From the NCBI GenBank assembly GCA_021741465.1, contig JAIOXV010000004.1:1-53998 (forward strand): a stretch of DNA of 53,998 nucleotides. Direction: 5' to 3'. The notes beneath the pieces were generated by a model. That model did not search any database, was not told the origin of the DNA, and saw only the letters and a list, made by a program, of their open reading frames with translations. Shown in pieces: positions 28,314 to 38,891 of the stretch. The translations under genes were made by a program, and so were the position numbers. Origin of the DNA: Paracoccaceae bacterium. Its GTDB lineage: Bacteria; Pseudomonadota; Alphaproteobacteria; Rhodobacterales; Rhodobacteraceae. Within the stretch, counting starts at the first letter, position 1, and every line of letters starts with the position of its first letter.

Positions 28314-29576
28314 TTAGGGTTGCGACACCAGCAACCTGCCCTGCAAATGGCCCGTGATGGTGGCCGTCAGGATCTGACCTTCGGGTTGGTCACTTGAAAA
28401 TGTAACTTCGGTGAACTGCTCCGTCCGCCCCAAACGCGGAGATTCGGTCAGGATGCGGTGGGTTGTGCCCTGTTGCACGACAAGGTGACGCGCAAGCGCT
28501 GCCTCCCCAGTGGCACGCAAGCGCGCGGCGCGGGCCTTGATCTCATCGCCCGGCACGCGGGGCATCCGGGCCGCAGGGGTGCCTTTGCGCGCTGAAAAGG
28601 GAAAGACGTGCAGGAAGGTCAATCCACAGTCGGCGACAAGGCGCAGGCTGTTTTCGAACATGTCTTCGGTTTCGGTTGGGAAGCCCGCGATGATATCGGC
28701 CCCGAAGATCATGTCGGGCCGCAAACGGCGCGCGTCTTCACAAAAGCGGATCGCATCGTCGCGCAGGTGGCGCCGCTTCATCCGCTTCAGGATCATGTCA
28801 TCGCCTGCTTGCAAGGAAAGGTGCAGATGCGGCATCAGCCGTGGTTCGGTGGCGATGGCTTGCATCAGGTTTTCGTCCGCCTCGATGCTGTCGATCGAAG
28901 ATATCCGCAAGCGCGGCAGGTCTGGTACCAGACGCAGAATGCGCATCACCAGATCCCCAAGTCGCGGCGCGCCCGGCAGATCAGCCCCCCAAGAGGTAAG
29001 GTCAACCCCGGTAAGCACGACTTCAAGAAAGCCACGGTCGACAAGACGCCGGATCTGCTCGATCACCACGCCTGCAGCAACTGATCGGGAATTTCCCCGG
29101 CCAAAGGGAATGATGCAAAAGGTACAGCGATGGTCGCAGCCATTTTGCACCTGCACATAGGCGCGGTGGCGGCCAAACCCGTCGATCAGATGGCCTGCGG
29201 TTTCGCGCACGGCCATGATGTCATTGACCTGCACCTTTTCACTGTCACCTATGAAATCGGCGGGTTTCAGGCTTTTCCAGGTTTCAGCCTGCATCTTTTC
29301 GTGGTTGCCGATCACCCGCGTCACTTCTGGCATAGCGGCAAAAGTTTCAGGTTCGGTTTGGGCGGCGCAGCCTGTCACAATCACCGGAGCGCCGGGGTTT
29401 TCGCGGGCAAGGCGGCGAATCTCCTGCTTGGCCTTGCGCACGGCCTCGGCGGTTACGGCACAGGTATTGACAACAACCGCCCCTTCAACCCCGGCAGCGG
29501 CGGCAAGGTCTTTCATCGCCTCGGTTTCATAGGCGTTGAGGCGGCAGCCAAGGGTCGAAAAGACGGGCGGCTTCAT
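28314..29576 (-). CDS. mtaB: tRNA (N6-threonylcarbamoyladenosine(37)-C2)-methylthiotransferase MtaB
   Basis: [14 protein letters not shown], radical [50 protein letters not shown]. Confidence 0.95.
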   Translation of the reverse strand: MKPPVFSTLGCRLNAYETEAMKDLAAAAGVEGAVVVNTCAVTAEAVRKAKQEIRRLARENPGAPVIVTGCAAQTEPETFAAMPEVTRVIGNHEKMQAETWKSLKPADFIGDSEKVQVNDIMAVRETAGHLIDGFGRHRAYVQVQNGCDHRCTFCIIPFGRGNSRSVAAGVVIEQIRRLVDRGFLEVVLTGVDLTSWGADLPGAPRLGDLVMRILRLVPDLPRLRISSIDSIEADENLMQAIATEPRLMPHLHLSLQAGDDMILKRMKRRHLRDDAIRFCEDARRLRPDMIFGADIIAGFPTETEDMFENSLRLVADCGLTFLHVFPFSARKGTPAARMPRVPGDEIKARAARLRATGEAALARHLVVQQGTTHRILTESPRLGRTEQFTEVTFSSDQPEGQILTATITGHLQGRLLVSQP

Positions 29577-30463
29577 GGATGGGCCGCCAGAAATTCCGGC
29601 GACAGCCAGCCATCGAAAACATGTGCAACCGGGCCCGTCATCCAGACTCCATCATCGCGCCAATCGATCTCGAGCACCCCACCATCCAGATCCAGCGTCA
29701 CCTGCCGCCCGGTTAGCCCCCGCAGATGGGCCGCAACCGCGGTGGCACAGGCCCCTGACCCACAGGCAAGGGTGATGCCTGCACCGCGCTCCCAGACGCG
29801 CATACGCAGACGGTTGGCACCGATCACGCTGGCAAATTCGACATTGGTACGCTGGGGATAAAGCGGATCATGTTCATAAAGCGGCCCAGTCCGGGGCAGA
29901 TCGACCGCCTCGGCATCCGCCACGAACATCACGCAGTGGGGATTTCCCATGCCGACGGCCACAGGATCACCGGGCAAGGGAAGGTGCAGCATGTTCACGG
30001 CCTGTGCCAAAGGCACTTCGGCCCAATCAAGCTGCGGCTGACCCATGTTCACAGACACCCGCCCATCCGCGCGCCGCCGCGCCGACAACCCACCGCGGGC
30101 GGTCACCAGCGTCAAAGCATCTTTGCCAAGCTGGGCCATCATGTAATTCGAAACGCAGCGGGTCGCGTTGCCACAGGCCCCTGCGCGGCTGCCGTCATTG
30201 TTCCAGAAATCCAAAGCAAAATCGGCCGTCTGCGAATCGCGGATCTCGGCAAGCTGGTCAAAGCCCACGCCACGGTTACGATCGCCCAGCGCCTGGGCAA
30301 GCGCAGGCGTTACCACAGGGGCGTTTCGCCCCCGCGAGTCGATCACCACAAAGTCGTTGCCAGCCCCATGCATCTTCATGAAGCCAAGCCCGGAAGGGTC
30401 GCGCATCTGGTCCATCGTCTGCATATACGCCGCGCCGCAGCTTTTTGCCAGTAACCTACGCAT
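29573..30463 (-). CDS. dapF: diaminopimelate epimerase (start may be internal)
   Basis: [56 protein letters not shown]. Confidence 0.95.
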   Translation of the reverse strand: MRRLLAKSCGAAYMQTMDQMRDPSGLGFMKMHGAGNDFVVIDSRGRNAPVVTPALAQALGDRNRGVGFDQLAEIRDSQTADFALDFWNNDGSRAGACGNATRCVSNYMMAQLGKDALTLVTARGGLSARRRADGRVSVNMGQPQLDWAEVPLAQAVNMLHLPLPGDPVAVGMGNPHCVMFVADAEAVDLPRTGPLYEHDPLYPQRTNVEFASVIGANRLRMRVWERGAGITLACGSGACATAVAAHLRGLTGRQVTLDLDGGVLEIDWRDDGVWMTGPVAHVFDGWLSPEFLAAHP

Positions 30464-30512
30464 TTTACCCTTGACCCCACCGGCACATGCACCTAATCAG
30501 CGGCCCTGTTGT

Positions 30513-30588
30513 GGGCCGGTAGCTCAGTTGGTAGAGCAGCTGACTTTTAATCAGCGGGTCACAGGTTCGAATCCTGTCCGGCTCACCA
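30513..30588 (+). tRNA. tRNA-Lys (anticodon TTT), CCA encoded
   Basis: GGGCCGGTAGCTCAGTTGGTAGAGCAGCTGACTTTTAATCAGCGGGTCACAGGTTCGAATCCTGTCCGGCTCACCA. Acceptor GGGCCGG/CCGGCTC, anticodon loop CTTTTAA, GTTCGAATC T-loop. Confidence 0.97.
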
Positions 30589-30924
30589 CAACATCCTTTT
30601 TTCGGCGGTTGCAGCGTTGATATTGCTGCTCCAGTGGCCGCTGCCCACCCTCGTGGTGATTCCCCATATTCCGGACAAGTTTTTTTGCGATGAAACAACG
30701 GCTTGGTCGGAGCGGTTTTTCACCATTTGAACGCAAAGCGCTGCGGCCGGAAGGTCCGTTTAATGGGTGGAATCTGCCATTGCCTTTGGCCTGCACGTTT
30801 GGGACGCGGTCAGCGACAGCGTGTTGCGGCGCAGCACGGGTATGGCGCAAGCAAGCCCCATACGAACCACCAAAAGCGCAATCGCTGCGCGGGCAAAAGT
30901 CAGGCCCGCAGCACCATCAAACAT

Positions 30925-31905
30925 TCACCCTTTCGGTTTCGACACGCCCGCGAAACGGTGCAGCGATTTTTGCAGATCCTCGCCCTTATAGCCGCGCCCG
31001 ATAAAGACGATGGTGCCATCTTCTGTCCTCCCCTCTTGTTCGGGCAGGATTTCCGGCGATTGCACGACTTTTCGCACAGTTTGCAGCAAGAGACGTCCAG
31101 CAGGGGTGCGCAGGACGCCTTTCACGCGAACCAGGTCATCACCACGGGCATGCAAAAGGGCCGAAAGCCACAACGCAAAGGCCGACCAGTCTATTGAGGC
31201 GTCAATCGTCAGACGGGTGGGAAAGATCGCGCCACGGGTTTCTTCATCCGACAGGGGCGGCAAGGGCGGGGCAGAGACGTCGGCAGGCAGGTCTGGCAAG
31301 GACTGCGACTCGCCGCGAACGGCGGCTGATTGGGGGGCCGTGGGGTTCAGGCCGCGCAGGGTTGCACGCAGGTCGGCAAAGGCCGCAGGATCGGCCATGT
31401 CGCCCTTGGTCAAGACCAAGCGATCCGCAGACCCGATCTGTCGGCGCCCCAAAGGCTCCGTCCGCAGTTGCGCCAGCCCATGCAACGCATCTACAATGAC
31501 AATGGTTTGCTCAATCACGATGTGATTGACCAGCACCGGATCCGCCTGAATCGCAGCGACAATCGCGCCAGGGTCAGCCAGGCCGCTTGTTTCGAGAACG
31601 ATGCGTTGCAGCCGTTCATTGTCAGAAGATATTTGGCTTCGCAGGTCACACAATCCGCGCAAGACAAGGATAAGATCTTGCCGACCGGCGCAGCAGCAGC
31701 AGCCACCTGCCAGCAAGGTCAGCCCGGATGCAGCCCCCAAAAGCGCATCATCAACACCAGTTTCGGCAGCCTCGTTCACCAAAACATGAACCGGGCCAAA
31801 ACTGCCCACGTGCAATTGGTGGCGTAGCCACGTCGTCTTGCCAGAACCGAGGTAACCGCCAAGGACGGTAAGCCGCAGGCGTCCGTCGGCAAAATCAGTC
31901 GTCAT
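30925..31905 (-). CDS. CobW/COG0523 family GTP-binding metallochaperone-like protein
   Basis: LGGYLGSGKTTWLRHQL (Walker A), LLAGGCCCCAGRQDLILVLRGL (CxCC-type motif), TSGLADPGAIV, DRLVLTKGDMAD. Confidence 0.88.
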   Translation of the reverse strand: MTTDFADGRLRLTVLGGYLGSGKTTWLRHQLHVGSFGPVHVLVNEAAETGVDDALLGAASGLTLLAGGCCCCAGRQDLILVLRGLCDLRSQISSDNERLQRIVLETSGLADPGAIVAAIQADPVLVNHIVIEQTIVIVDALHGLAQLRTEPLGRRQIGSADRLVLTKGDMADPAAFADLRATLRGLNPTAPQSAAVRGESQSLPDLPADVSAPPLPPLSDEETRGAIFPTRLTIDASIDWSAFALWLSALLHARGDDLVRVKGVLRTPAGRLLLQTVRKVVQSPEILPEQEGRTEDGTIVFIGRGYKGEDLQKSLHRFAGVSKPKG

Positions 31906-32188
31906 TCAAGAACACGGGGTCCAAAGGATCAATCGCGCGTCCCAAAAGCCGTTCAGCTTCAGCCCAAACAAGCCCGAGGTCCTGAACAATGGTTTGGTTA
32001 CCAGAAAGCGTGCCTAACTGAATACCCGGAACGACACCGCCATCATGGGCTGTCAGGCCATAAGGCCGCAGAACCTTGTCCAACAAACCCGCCCGATGGA
32101 AGCGCGCGCGCAAGCGATCACCGGGCGTATCCGCGCCGGCTTCTGTCCAATGGCCAGGAACGGCCGGATTACCGCAAGCGTTGCACAT
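31895..32188 (-). CDS. small CxxC-containing protein of unknown function, coupled to the CobW homologue
   Basis: MCNACGNPAVPGHWTEAG... 97 aa; its 3' end overlaps the CobW-like start. Confidence 0.65.
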   Translation of the reverse strand: MCNACGNPAVPGHWTEAGADTPGDRLRARFHRAGLLDKVLRPYGLTAHDGGVVPGIQLGTLSGNQTIVQDLGLVWAEAERLLGRAIDPLDPVFLNDD

Positions 32189-32238
32189 CTTGCTCTCTCG
32201 GATTGGCGGGTGCCGGTCGCCCGACACCCGCTGCTAAG

Positions 32239-33141
32239 TTAGATCACTTCCGGACGCGCAGCGCCTTGGAAAGGATATCGCTTGCGGAAGTCATCGGCGA
32301 TATCTTCGAAGGGGGCCCATTCGACGCCCGAATGCTTCGAGATATACTCGATCAAGCGTTCCAGCATCAAAAGAACCTGCGGACGACCAGCCACGTCGGG
32401 GTGAATGGTAAATGCGAACACGGCATAATCCATTTCGCGGTAAACCCAGTCGAACTGATCGCGCCACATTTCTTCAATGTCCCGCGGGTTGACGAACCCG
32501 TGCGAGTTCGGGGCCTTCTTCATGAACATCATCGGCGGCAGGTCATCAACATACCAGTTGGCCGCGATGTCGACCAGGTCGATTTCCTTACCATGCTTAA
32601 GCGGATGCATCCATTCCTTGGCCGTCTTGGAGTAGTCGATCGTGTTCCAGCTATCGCCCACTTTGGCATAGAAGGGCTGGAAGTCGCGATAGCCCTGCGA
32701 GTGGTCATAGGTGAAGCCATGCTTCAAGAGCAGGGCCGCGGTGGAGTTAGACATTTCCCACCAAGGCGCCACATAGCCGCGTGGAGCTTTGCCCGTCAGG
32801 CCTTTGATCAATTCGATCGACTTGACCAGAACGTCTTCTTCCTGGCTGGGGGTCATGGCGATGGGGTTTTCGTGCAAATACCCGTGCGCGCCCACTTCGT
32901 GACCGTCTTTGACGATCATTTCCATCTGCTTGGGGAACGTTTCAAGCGAGTGGCCGGGGATGAAGAACGACGTCTTCAAATCGTATTTCTTGAAAAGGCG
33001 CAGCAGGCGCGGCACGCCCACTTCCGAGGCGAAAATGCCGCGCTGAATGTCAGATGGTGAATCACCGCCACCATAAGAACCGATCCAGCCAGCGACTGAA
33101 TCGATGTCGGTGCCAAAGGCGCAGTAGATCTTTTTAGCCAT
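32239..33141 (-). CDS. polysaccharide deacetylase family protein (PuuE-like)
   Basis: [84 protein letters not shown]. Confidence 0.9.
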   Translation of the reverse strand: MAKKIYCAFGTDIDSVAGWIGSYGGGDSPSDIQRGIFASEVGVPRLLRLFKKYDLKTSFFIPGHSLETFPKQMEMIVKDGHEVGAHGYLHENPIAMTPSQEEDVLVKSIELIKGLTGKAPRGYVAPWWEMSNSTAALLLKHGFTYDHSQGYRDFQPFYAKVGDSWNTIDYSKTAKEWMHPLKHGKEIDLVDIAANWYVDDLPPMMFMKKAPNSHGFVNPRDIEEMWRDQFDWVYREMDYAVFAFTIHPDVAGRPQVLLMLERLIEYISKHSGVEWAPFEDIADDFRKRYPFQGAARPEVI

Positions 33142-33162
33142 GGTCGTTTCCTCCTAAAGTGA

Positions 33163-34341
33163 TCAGTTTGTAGGCCATTTCGGGTCGGTCAGACCCATCG
33201 GATAGGCAATCGCGTAGTCAAGCGGTGGGCGGACGACGTATTTGCGGTCAAACGGCGCCCAGTCATATGACGCACCCGAACGCACGATGTAGGGCCAGTC
33301 TGGCTGTGCAAATATCTGGCGGCCAACGGCCACAAGATCGCCAGCACCCGCGGTCAGCGCGGCTTCTGCCTGAGCGCCATCTGCGATGCCGCCGTTTGTT
33401 ATCATGGGCAAACCAGATGCCTTGCGCAGGACCGTTGGCATCGGCGTTGCATCGTCGGTCTGACGGTTGTCGAGATAGTTGAAGCTGGCCCAATGCAGCG
33501 CATCATACGCTGACCCTTTAAGGGCCGCACCAATTTCCGCCGCGTAAGAGGTTCCCGGCCAGGCACCCACAAAATCATCAACGCCGTCTTGCGACAGGCG
33601 CAAGACAATCAACTTCTCGGGGCCAATGGCCGCACGGACCTTGTCGCCGACAAGTTTTGCAAAGCGGATGTTGTTTTCCGCCGATCCGCCAAACTCATCC
33701 GTGCGCAGGTTCGTTTTGGGATTGATGAACTGCCACAACAGATAGCCGTTGGCGCCATGCACCTCGACACCGTCCGCGCCGGCATCCACAGCACGCTTCG
33801 CGCCAGCCGCAAACCCTTCGGCAATCTGGTGGATTTCTTCGACTGACAGGGCGCGGGCGGGCCCGAAGGTCACCTTTTCCCACGGCCCTTCGATGCCCCG
33901 AATATGCTTTTCATCATCGCTGTCGGTGTAAAGCGACCAGCCCTGACTTTGCGTTGCCGAGGCGCTGACGGGCGGCTGGCCATTCAACACGCGGGGGTCT
34001 GAAACCCGCCCGCCATGCATCAACTGCACGATGATCTTGCAGTCGTGCTGGTGGACGCTGTCGAACACCTTGGCCCAGCCCGCCTGATGACGGTCTGTTG
34101 TGATGCCTGGCTGCGAAAGGTAGGCGCGGGATTGAAACGCATCTTGTTCATAAGTGCCTTCGGTGATGATCAAGCCCAACCCACCACGGGCGCGCCGGGC
34201 GTAATAGGCAGCCATCTCATCGGTGGGCGTGCCATCCGCTTCGGCCATCTGCCGGGTCAATGGCGCCATGGCGATACGGTTGCGCAAGGTCAGCGGACCA
34301 AGCTTGATCGACGAAAACAGGGTCGGGAAAGTTTCGGCCAT
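33163..34341 (-). CDS. NADH:flavin oxidoreductase / Old Yellow Enzyme family
   Basis: LRNRIAMAPLTRQMAEADGTPTDEM, QLMHGGRVSDP, GVEVHGANGYLLWQFINPKTNLRTDEFGGSAENNIRF. Confidence 0.95.
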   Translation of the reverse strand: MAETFPTLFSSIKLGPLTLRNRIAMAPLTRQMAEADGTPTDEMAAYYARRARGGLGLIITEGTYEQDAFQSRAYLSQPGITTDRHQAGWAKVFDSVHQHDCKIIVQLMHGGRVSDPRVLNGQPPVSASATQSQGWSLYTDSDDEKHIRGIEGPWEKVTFGPARALSVEEIHQIAEGFAAGAKRAVDAGADGVEVHGANGYLLWQFINPKTNLRTDEFGGSAENNIRFAKLVGDKVRAAIGPEKLIVLRLSQDGVDDFVGAWPGTSYAAEIGAALKGSAYDALHWASFNYLDNRQTDDATPMPTVLRKASGLPMITNGGIADGAQAEAALTAGAGDLVAVGRQIFAQPDWPYIVRSGASYDWAPFDRKYVVRPPLDYAIAYPMGLTDPKWPTN

Positions 34342-35693
34342 CATGCACCTCTGACAATCTGTTCAACGGCAAGTCCAGCCGCCAGAACCGCGCTATCGCG
34401 GCCGTGCGGGGCAGATATCATGAATGCTGTAGGCATTTTTTCGGTATCCATTCCATTAGGGATCGACAGGCCGCACCAATCCAGAAAGTTGCCCAGCGAC
34501 GTGTTGCGAAGGGTCAATCCATTGTGGCGGAAAAAGACTTCTTGATCTGCTTCAAGCGCGGCAATCGGCATGGCGACTGACGGGGTTGTCGGACAGATCA
34601 GCAAGGCATCGCCGATTTTGCCTGCAACCTGTGCGACCAACCGGGTCCGCTCACGCATCAAGATCGACAGATCAACCGCTGTTGTTTTGGCGGCGGCCAT
34701 GATGCGGCGAACAACGCGGGCGTCGATGCGTGCAACCTCTGGCCCGTGCAGCCGATCCCAGTGCAAATCCAGCGCCTCGATCGCAGCCAGTGTGGCACGA
34801 TGGGTTATAAGCTCCAACGTTTCCGTGAGTTCCGGCAAGGCGATGTGGCGGATTCGCGCGCCTGCATTGGACAGCCGGTCCACAGCACTGGCAAAATTGG
34901 CGGCAACCGCCGGGGCGAGTGCGTCAAACATCACTGCATCGGGAATGACAAAATCCAGCGCAGCAACCGGGGCCGCCCGGACCACAGGGCTTTGCAATCC
35001 GCGCAGCACCGTGTCTGCCAAAACGCAATCTTCAACGCTATGAGCCAAGGGCCCCAACGTATCAAGCGTGTGGGAGAGCGGGAAAACACCCGCCATCGGA
35101 TAGTGCCCGGTCGAAGATTTGTACCCCACCACCCCATTGAATGCAGCCGGGATCCTGATTGAGCCACCAGTATCGGTGCCAAATGCAATCGGTACGATGT
35201 CATTGGCCACCACAACCCCGCTGGCCGAAGATGACCCCCCCGGTGCCCGGGCCGGGCCTGTCCCGTGGGGATTGCGTGGTGTGCCATAGTGCGGGTTCAG
35301 GCCAATGCCCGAATAGGCGAACTCCGTCATATTCAGCGCGCCGATGGTAACCAGACCTGCCCGCGCACCTGCTGACACCAAAGCTGCATCCTGCGCGGCA
35401 GGTGGATTGTCGGCCAGAACGACTGACCCGGCTGTCGTCACCCTTCCCTTCAAATCATAAAGGTCTTTCCAGGCAACTGGCACGCCATCCAAAAGGCTTA
35501 CAGGATTTCCCGCGCGCAGGCGTTCCCGGGCGGCACGCGCCTCTGCCTCGGCGCGGCTCCGCAAAGTTTGGGTGAAAATCGCGGCGTCCCCAACGGCGTC
35601 AATCCTGGCGAATACCTGTTCTACCAGATCAAGCGGATCAATGCGCCCATCTCGCAGGTCACGTGAAAGGGCGCTGGCCGTTGTCTTGCGCAT
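34341..35693 (-). CDS. amidase (amidase signature family)
   Basis: DGVPVAWKDLYDLKG (Lys), PGGSSSASGVVVAND, FGTDTGGSIRIPAAFNGVVGYK (Ser-cisSer). Start chosen at MRKTTASALSRD. Confidence 0.93.
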   Translation of the reverse strand: MRKTTASALSRDLRDGRIDPLDLVEQVFARIDAVGDAAIFTQTLRSRAEAEARAARERLRAGNPVSLLDGVPVAWKDLYDLKGRVTTAGSVVLADNPPAAQDAALVSAGARAGLVTIGALNMTEFAYSGIGLNPHYGTPRNPHGTGPARAPGGSSSASGVVVANDIVPIAFGTDTGGSIRIPAAFNGVVGYKSSTGHYPMAGVFPLSHTLDTLGPLAHSVEDCVLADTVLRGLQSPVVRAAPVAALDFVIPDAVMFDALAPAVAANFASAVDRLSNAGARIRHIALPELTETLELITHRATLAAIEALDLHWDRLHGPEVARIDARVVRRIMAAAKTTAVDLSILMRERTRLVAQVAGKIGDALLICPTTPSVAMPIAALEADQEVFFRHNGLTLRNTSLGNFLDWCGLSIPNGMDTEKMPTAFMISAPHGRDSAVLAAGLAVEQIVRGA

Positions 35694-35703
35694 GGAGTGC
35701 CCC

Positions 35704-36804
35704 TCAATGTTTGATGACGGTCGATCGCGCGGCCTGCCACGCGACATAGGCCTCGGCGCCAGCATCGAACTGACCACGATATTTGTCGGCGTGCCCTTCG
35801 ACGGCGATACTGTCACCATTCGGCAGCTGGACAGCCATCTGCAGAATATGACCAATCAGCTGCGCCCGCGTGATCTTGCAGCGGATCAGATTGGTACCAT
35901 AGGTCTGCCGGGCCTCCTCGGGCGAAAGGTTCGCGGGCAAGACATCGACAGCCTCGGCCGGCAAAACCAGCGATGCCTTATCGCCCAGACCCAGTTGGTT
36001 GTTCTTTTCTCCGGTCAAAACGCCAAAGGCGGTTTCAAGCTTCACAACGTCATTGCCCAAATCCTTGATCGTACCCGGGATCAAGGTGTTCGCCCCGATG
36101 AAACGGGCGACAAAAAGGCTTTGCGGCCGGGTGTAGAGTTCGCGCGGCGGGCTGATCTGTTCGACACGGCCTGCGTTCATCACAACGATGCGGTCTGACA
36201 GGGCCAGGGCTTCGGATTGCGCGTGGGTCACGAACACAAAGGTAATGCCCAGTTCACGCTGCAAAAGTTTCAGCTCGTTTTGAATGCTCTTGCGCAGGTT
36301 TGCGTCCAGTGCGCCAAGTGGTTCATCCAACAGAAGAATATCGGGTTCCACAACCAAAGAGCGTGCCAAGGCGATACGCTGGCGCTGGCCACCCGAAAGT
36401 CGGTTGGGGCGCATATTGGCCACATCCGAGAGGCCCAATTTATCAATAATCCGATCGACCTTCCTATCGGCCTCCTGCGCGGCCATCCCTTTGACATCAA
36501 GCCCGAAGCGAATATTCTGGCGGACATCCATGTGTGGAAAAAGCGCATAGTTCTGAAAAATCATCGAGGTCGGGCGCTTTTCGGGGAGCAGATCGTTCAC
36601 CCGGCTGCCTCGGATCATGAGGTCCCCGGAGGTAATCGTCTCGAACCCTGCAATCATGCGCAAGGTGGTGGTCTTTCCACAGCCAGACGGCCCCAGAAAA
36701 GCGATGAATTCGCCTTTGTCCACATCCAGATTGAAGTCGATGACGGCGGGCGTGCCGTTGTCATAAACTTTGCCGATATGGGAAAGCTGAAGGTCGTAGG
36801 CCAC
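35704..36804 (-). CDS. ABC transporter ATP-binding protein, PotA/FbpC type (canonical)
   Basis: GPSGCGKTTTLRMIAG, FQNYALFPHMDV, LSGGQRQRIALARSL, ILLLDEPLGALDANL, VFVTHAQSEALALSD (switch His present), TOBE-like C-terminus. Confidence 0.94.
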   Translation of the reverse strand: MAYDLQLSHIGKVYDNGTPAVIDFNLDVDKGEFIAFLGPSGCGKTTTLRMIAGFETITSGDLMIRGSRVNDLLPEKRPTSMIFQNYALFPHMDVRQNIRFGLDVKGMAAQEADRKVDRIIDKLGLSDVANMRPNRLSGGQRQRIALARSLVVEPDILLLDEPLGALDANLRKSIQNELKLLQRELGITFVFVTHAQSEALALSDRIVVMNAGRVEQISPPRELYTRPQSLFVARFIGANTLIPGTIKDLGNDVVKLETAFGVLTGEKNNQLGLGDKASLVLPAEAVDVLPANLSPEEARQTYGTNLIRCKITRAQLIGHILQMAVQLPNGDSIAVEGHADKYRGQFDAGAEAYVAWQAARSTVIKH

Positions 36805-36869
36805 GGGTCTTTTCCTTGCAACAGAGCACCCGGCCGGGGCTTGCGCCCCGACCGGTCATTTTATTTGGA

Positions 36870-38090
36870 TCAAGCAGACAGGAATTCGTCCCACTTGGTC
36901 ATCAGCAGGTCGTACTCATCGGGCCACTGGTGCCAGTAAGCGACGTTCGCTGCGCGCGTTGCCAAGGAACCGCCATCGCGCAGATCGCCTTCCTTGATGC
37001 CACGCTCTTCGGCGCCAACCCACGGTGCGCCTTCGTACCAGAAGGCATACTTTTCGGCCGACATGACGCTCTTGACCTTGTCGTTGGGCGAATAGTAGCC
37101 CTGCTCCGACACAGCCACAGCCGGGCCACCCGACAACCAGTAATCGGCATAAGCCGTCACTGCGTCGAGGTTGGGCGAGGATTTCAGTGCCGAAACACCG
37201 ATCGCCCAGCCGCGATAGCCGTTCTTCATGGTGGCATAAGAGCACTGAACGCCCTGAGCTTTCACCGCCATAACAGCCGGCTGCCAAGCATCTGCCAGAA
37301 CCATTTCGCCCGAAGCCATCAGGTTCACCAGTTCACCAAAGTCACCCCAAAGGGCGCGGAACTGGCCTTCTTTCTTCTTCGAGATCAGGAACTTGGCTGC
37401 TTCTTCAATCGCTGCCGCGTCCGGGTTGCCTGGGTTCTTGACGTCCAGAAGGCCCAGTTCGTTCATGGCCAAAACGGCCTGACCGAAGGCGATCAGCGGG
37501 TCAACGTTCAAGCCGGTCTTGCCCTTGAACTTGGGGTCGAACAGCGAAGACCACATCGACGCTTCTTCCGCCGAAACCAGGTCAGGGCGGTAGCCGATGG
37601 AGTCGAAGTTATAAACGGTCGGGACCATGTTAAGGGCGGTCATCGACTCGTCGGTGTAGATTTGGCCAACGATCTGCGCTCTGGCCTCCCACTTCGGGTC
37701 AGGCTTGAGGAAGCTTTCGCCGACGCCGGTCCAGTTCGACAGCGCCGAAGTGGCGATGGGCGAAACAAGGCCGGTCTGGGTGATCGACGGCAGACGCTCG
37801 CCGATAGTTTCCCAGCAATCGTAAGCGGTCGATCCTGACAGCAATTCGGTCTGGGTGTTCGGGAAAATGTCGGCTTTGCCCGACACTGACTTGACGCCCG
37901 AAGCGGCTTGGAAATCCGCCAGGATACGGTCTTGCACGGTCACCGACAGACCAACGGTGCGCAGCTCTTGGCTGGCAAGGTCCGCGGCGAAGGCTTGTTG
38001 TGCGCCCAGGAACGGCATGCCGCCTGCGGCCAGTGCTACGCCAGCGGTCCCTTTCAGGAACCCACGGCGGGATAGTGAACTGTGTTTCAT
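36870..38090 (-). CDS. PotD-type extracellular substrate-binding protein, Tat signal
   Basis: MKHSSLSRRGFLKGTAGVALAAGGMPFLGAQQAFA. Body with MVPTVYNFDSIGYRPDL and QGYYSPNDKVKSVMSAEKYAFWYEGAPW. Confidence 0.9.
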   Translation of the reverse strand: MKHSSLSRRGFLKGTAGVALAAGGMPFLGAQQAFAADLASQELRTVGLSVTVQDRILADFQAASGVKSVSGKADIFPNTQTELLSGSTAYDCWETIGERLPSITQTGLVSPIATSALSNWTGVGESFLKPDPKWEARAQIVGQIYTDESMTALNMVPTVYNFDSIGYRPDLVSAEEASMWSSLFDPKFKGKTGLNVDPLIAFGQAVLAMNELGLLDVKNPGNPDAAAIEEAAKFLISKKKEGQFRALWGDFGELVNLMASGEMVLADAWQPAVMAVKAQGVQCSYATMKNGYRGWAIGVSALKSSPNLDAVTAYADYWLSGGPAVAVSEQGYYSPNDKVKSVMSAEKYAFWYEGAPWVGAEERGIKEGDLRDGGSLATRAANVAYWHQWPDEYDLLMTKWDEFLSA

Positions 38091-38135
38091 TTCAGTACCT
38101 CCGAGTTGATTTTTCGTTACTTAATGCCGTTTGGG

Positions 38136-38891
38136 TTAGTAGCGCCCCACCAGCAAACCTCCGTCGACCACTACAACTTGACCCGTCATGTAGCGGGCCG
38201 CGTTGGAAGCGAGGAACAGGGCGACATCGGCAATTTCTTCTGGTTGACCGATACGCCCCATGGGGATAAACCCCCCCGCCAATTCCGCAGCTTCCGGGCC
38301 GAGGGAATGTTCCTTCGACAAAAGCTGCGCCGTCCGGATGTAGCCCGGCGCAATGCCGTTCACCCGGATACCCTCTTTGGCCAATTCCACCGCAAGGCCG
38401 CGAACAAGGCCCACAACGCCGGATTTTGCCGCTGAATAATGCACATGTTCGTCCCAGCCATAGGCAACGCCCATTATGGAGGACAGGGCCACAACCGCCC
38501 CTTTCTTGCGCGCCTTCATCCCTGCCAAAGCTGGGCGGACGACGCGGAAAATTCCCTTCAGATCGATGTCGAACGTGTGGTCCCACTTGGCATCGGTCAT
38601 CTGATCCAAGGGAACCCGGTGTGCGATGCCCGCATTGGCGACAATAACATCAATGGCGCCGTGCTTTGCCTCGGCCGCTGCGACAACCGCATCGGCCGCT
38701 TCGGTTGAACGCACGTCAAGCATGTGGAATTCGGCGGTGCCGCCATCAGCCACAATCTCGGCCACAACCGAGGCACCTTCATCCGCCAAAACATCGGTCG
38801 CCACCACATGATAGCCTGCCTTTGCAAAGGCTTTGGCGGTGGCGCGGCCGATGCCGATGCCAGCACCAGTTATCAGAACGACGTCTTTCAT
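38136..38891 (-). CDS. SDR family oxidoreductase
   Basis: TGAGIGIGRATAKAF, NAGIAHR, YSAAKSGVVGLVRGLAVELAKEGIRVNGIAPGYIRT, C-terminal YMTGQVVVVDGG. Confidence 0.93.
   Translation of the reverse strand: MKDVVLITGAGIGIGRATAKAFAKAGYHVVATDVLADEGASVVAEIVADGGTAEFHMLDVRSTEAADAVVAAAEAKHGAIDVIVANAGIAHRVPLDQMTDAKWDHTFDIDLKGIFRVVRPALAGMKARKKGAVVALSSIMGVAYGWDEHVHYSAAKSGVVGLVRGLAVELAKEGIRVNGIAPGYIRTAQLLSKEHSLGPEAAELAGGFIPMGRIGQPEEIADVALFLASNAARYMTGQVVVVDGGLLVGRY

Noticed and set aside
30513-30588. tRNA-Lys as a possible integration site for a mobile element
   Set aside because: No adjacent integrase, no visible direct repeat of the tRNA 3' end, and no compositional shift downstream. The only integrase in the window is ~26 kb away.
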